Assembly (NCBI GenBank): GCA_016839545.1
Contig: JAEOUB010000189.1
Location: 1 to 7,131, forward strand
Direction: 5' to 3'
Source: Candidatus Kariarchaeota archaeon
GTDB taxonomy: Archaea > Asgardarchaeota > Heimdallarchaeia > Heimdallarchaeales > Kariarchaeaceae
Length of the DNA stretch: 7,131 bases
Shown here: in pieces, positions 5,731 to 7,131 of the stretch
Numbering within the stretch: the first letter of the stretch is position 1
Layout: each line of letters opens with the position of its first letter
Notes under the pieces: model-generated
The model's database searches: none
What the model was told of the DNA's origin: nothing
Seen by the model: only the letters and a program-made list of their open reading frames with translations
Position numbers and translations under genes: made by a program

Positions 5731-5804
5731 GGGCGTGTAGCTCAGCCAGGCAGAGCAACGGACTCTTAATCCGTGGGCCGAGGGTTCAAATCCCTTCACG
5801 CTCA
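5731..5804 (+). tRNA. tRNA-Lys, anticodon CTT
   Basis: All arms can be paired by eye. The acceptor is 5731-5737 with 5797-5803 (one G-T pair), the D stem 5740-5743 with 5753-5756, the anticodon stem 5758-5762 with 5770-5774, and the T stem 5780-5784 with 5792-5796 (one G-T pair). The loop CTCTTAA at 5763-5769 places the anticodon CTT at 5765-5767, which reads AAG lysine codons. The T loop is TTCAAAT, the discriminator base is A5804, and no CCA is encoded. There is no intron at the usual position after base 37. It stands alone between the translin and inositol synthase genes and is transcribed away from the former and towards the latter. Confidence 0.97.
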
Positions 5805-5811
5805 TTTTTTT
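5805..5811 (+). terminator. T-run terminator of tRNA-Lys
   Basis: Seven T residues begin immediately after the discriminator base, the usual intrinsic stop signal for archaeal transcription. The rest of the gap to the next gene (5812-5891) shows no further feature. Confidence 0.65.
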
Positions 5812-5891
5812 ATTCTGTAAATTAACTTTACGTGGAGTTCTTGGTTGATTTGCGTATAGGACCAGCTATCCGCATTTGTTGTGATAAATTA

Positions 5892-6956
5892 TTATGAATT
5901 TCTTTCGCCTGAAATAAAGTCGTGGAAACCTTCCATTGCCTCTGTACGAGACTGGTAGGATGGTGGGGCTTTGAAGAGGTGGGTACAAACAGTATCAACT
6001 GCACCAGAAAGTCCTCTGCGAAGAGCTACTTTCAATGCACGAATTGCATCAACAAGAGATGCTGCACCATTTGATCCATCATCTGTTACCATACGGATAT
6101 CAATTTTGACATCATGTCCAAGGAAACCGAGTCCTTTGATCCAGTAATGTCCAATTCGACGACTACCAAGAAAGTCTAGATAATCAGTAGTACCTGCAGC
6201 AACATTGGTCTCATAAGGTAGACTGCGTTTGATGGAGTTCTCTTTAGTTGTTCTCTTCAGTGTTCTCCGATCATAATCGAGCGTAGTCAACCCTTCCAGA
6301 CCACCTGAAACATCTAGCTGGTACGTATCATCGACCTTGACTCCCTGTTCATGTAGAACTTCTAGGACACCCTTGTGAAAAATGGTACCTCCTGCTTGAG
6401 ACTGAAGATCGTCACCAATCATAGGGAGACCTTTGGATGCGAACTGCCGAACAATCTCATTCTTTCTGACAATAGCAGAGGGAGTTGAGTTGATCAGACC
6501 AATACCAGCATCCAGAGCAGCCTGAACATATGCCTGATTTGCTTCTTGAGATCCTGAGGGAGTGTTAAGGATGAGCATTTCTGCACCTGAGGATTTCAAT
6601 TCAGCTACTAGATCGACAGCTTGTTCATTACTAATCTCGACAACCTCTTGAGAGTAGTCTGCAACACCATCAAGTACTGGTCCCATTTTCACAATAACAC
6701 CGGTCTTGGGTATCTCAACCACCTTGTGTTTGTTGTTGGGAGATGCAAAAATTGCATCAGATAGATCTTGACCGACCTTTCTGCTGTCAACATCAAATGC
6801 AGCCACAACTTCAATATCATTGATAGCAAACCCAGCAAGGCGGGGATGCATTAACTCTTCATGGTGACCTTCTGCGTAATAGTAAATAGATTGCAGAAGT
6901 GCTGAGGTAAGATTCCCCACACCTGCAACTGCTACTTTTATGTTATCTGCTGCCAT
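5892..6956 (-). CDS. Inositol-3-phosphate synthase family protein, divergent complete copy
   Basis: A 354-residue protein of normal archaeal length. The N-terminal NAD-binding Rossmann domain opens with IKVAVAGVGNLTSALL (6-21). The central PMIGDDLQSQAGGTIFHKG (178-196) is the clearest family signature. The C-terminal part has TDDGSNGAA (291-299), VDAIRALKVAL (302-312) and FKAPP (328-332). The family turns glucose-6-phosphate into 1L-myo-inositol-1-phosphate with bound NAD, feeding archaeal inositol ether lipids. Compared with the yeast active site, Lys234, Lys238 and Lys329 appear to match catalytic lysines. However, the GD-x-K motif reads LGSRRIG (263-269), losing both Asp and Lys, and the usual GGN-x-DF motif reads SGGLEGL (217-223). 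Activity may differ from the canonical enzyme. The ATG at 6956 shares its A with the TAA of the upstream paralog, so the two are surely one transcript. Confidence 0.85.
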   Translation of the reverse strand: MAADNIKVAVAGVGNLTSALLQSIYYYAEGHHEELMHPRLAGFAINDIEVVAAFDVDSRKVGQDLSDAIFASPNNKHKVVEIPKTGVIVKMGPVLDGVADYSQEVVEISNEQAVDLVAELKSSGAEMLILNTPSGSQEANQAYVQAALDAGIGLINSTPSAIVRKNEIVRQFASKGLPMIGDDLQSQAGGTIFHKGVLEVLHEQGVKVDDTYQLDVSGGLEGLTTLDYDRRTLKRTTKENSIKRSLPYETNVAAGTTDYLDFLGSRRIGHYWIKGLGFLGHDVKIDIRMVTDDGSNGAASLVDAIRALKVALRRGLSGAVDTVCTHLFKAPPSYQSRTEAMEGFHDFISGERNS

Positions 6957-7131
6957 TATTCATCAATCTCTCCTGCAATGAAGGCTTCCACACGTTTCTT
7001 CCCTTCAAAATCCTCAATCTGCCTTGGAGGATGTTTGAAAGAATAGGCGGAAATTGAAAACATAGGACCTTTGAGTCCACGATCCTGAGCGATTGCCAAT
7101 GCACGTATGACATCAATCATCACACCGGCGG
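6956..7131 (-). CDS. Inositol-3-phosphate synthase paralog, C-terminal 57 residues, cut by right edge
   Basis: The minus strand is open from the right edge to a TAA at 6958-6956. The 57 whole codons read as the end of an inositol-3-phosphate synthase: AGVMIDVIRALAIAQDRG matches the usual NSAGVviDaiR...DRG segment, and ISAYSFKHPP matches the SAYxxKsPP end that carries a catalytic Lys. Aligned by hand without gaps to the end of the neighbouring copy, about 20 of 57 residues agree, so this is an old duplication, not a recent one. This copy looks closer to the canonical family than the complete neighbour. Its start, catalytic middle and promoter lie outside the window. Confidence 0.85.
   Translation of the reverse strand, partial: AGVMIDVIRALAIAQDRGLKGPMFSISAYSFKHPPRQIEDFEGKKRVEAFIAGEIDE
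6968..6974 (-). promoter_or_regulatory. Shine-Dalgarno site for the downstream inositol synthase copy
   Basis: The minus strand reads AGGAGAG within the end of the upstream paralog, 11 bases before the ATG at 6956. It supports that start and coupled translation of the pair. Confidence 0.5.

Noticed and set aside
1..7131. Mobile element, CRISPR array, prophage or defence system
   Set aside because: No transposase, integrase, phage or nuclease-defence motifs, no regularly spaced repeats and no abrupt composition change were seen on either strand.

Overview
This window reads as a stretch of archaeal chromosome carrying mostly conserved housekeeping genes. Three proteins point to Archaea: a GPN-loop GTPase, a CTP-type (DUF120) riboflavin kinase and a small translin/Trax-like protein. 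Further support comes from TATA boxes about 38 bases before several start codons with almost no leader, one tRNA without an encoded CCA, and archaeal-style cis-prenyltransferase and inositol-phosphate synthase genes. The lineage cannot be fixed from sequence reading alone; Nitrososphaeria (Thaumarchaeota), other TACK groups and Asgard archaea all remain possible. Base composition is moderately AT-rich. I see no insertion sequence, phage gene, CRISPR array or other mobile element.

Layout from left to right. Bases 1-266 (minus) hold the N-terminal part of a cis-prenyltransferase running off the left edge. A roadblock/LC7 protein (360-749, minus) and a GPN-loop GTPase (957-1718, minus) follow. 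The GTPase diverges from a MoaB/CinA-type protein (1797-2588, plus) across a 78-base gap with a near-symmetric TATA element. The CinA-type gene converges on and overlaps a type-II glycerate kinase (2582-3832, minus). That kinase diverges from a winged-helix plus nucleotidyltransferase fusion resembling FAD synthase RibL (3957-4580, plus), which abuts, stop to stop, the riboflavin kinase RibK (4581-5000, minus). RibK lies 7 bases after a translin-family gene (5008-5601, minus). A tRNA-Lys(CTT) follows at 5731-5804 (plus). Last come two tandem inositol-3-phosphate synthase paralogs on the minus strand, one complete (5892-6956) and one cut by the right edge (6956-7131), overlapping by one base.

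How the genes fit together. RibK and the RibL-like protein would make FMN and then FAD. The inositol-phosphate synthases would feed inositol lipids, and the cis-prenyltransferase would make a polyprenyl carrier, so both serve the cell surface. The GPN GTPase and the roadblock protein are neighbours but probably have separate promoters. I did not find a defence or otherwise spectacular new system. The items most worth a second look are the winged helix on the RibL-like enzyme rather than on RibK, the tandem inositol synthases with altered catalytic motifs in the complete copy, and a perfect hairpin ending three bases before the tRNA.
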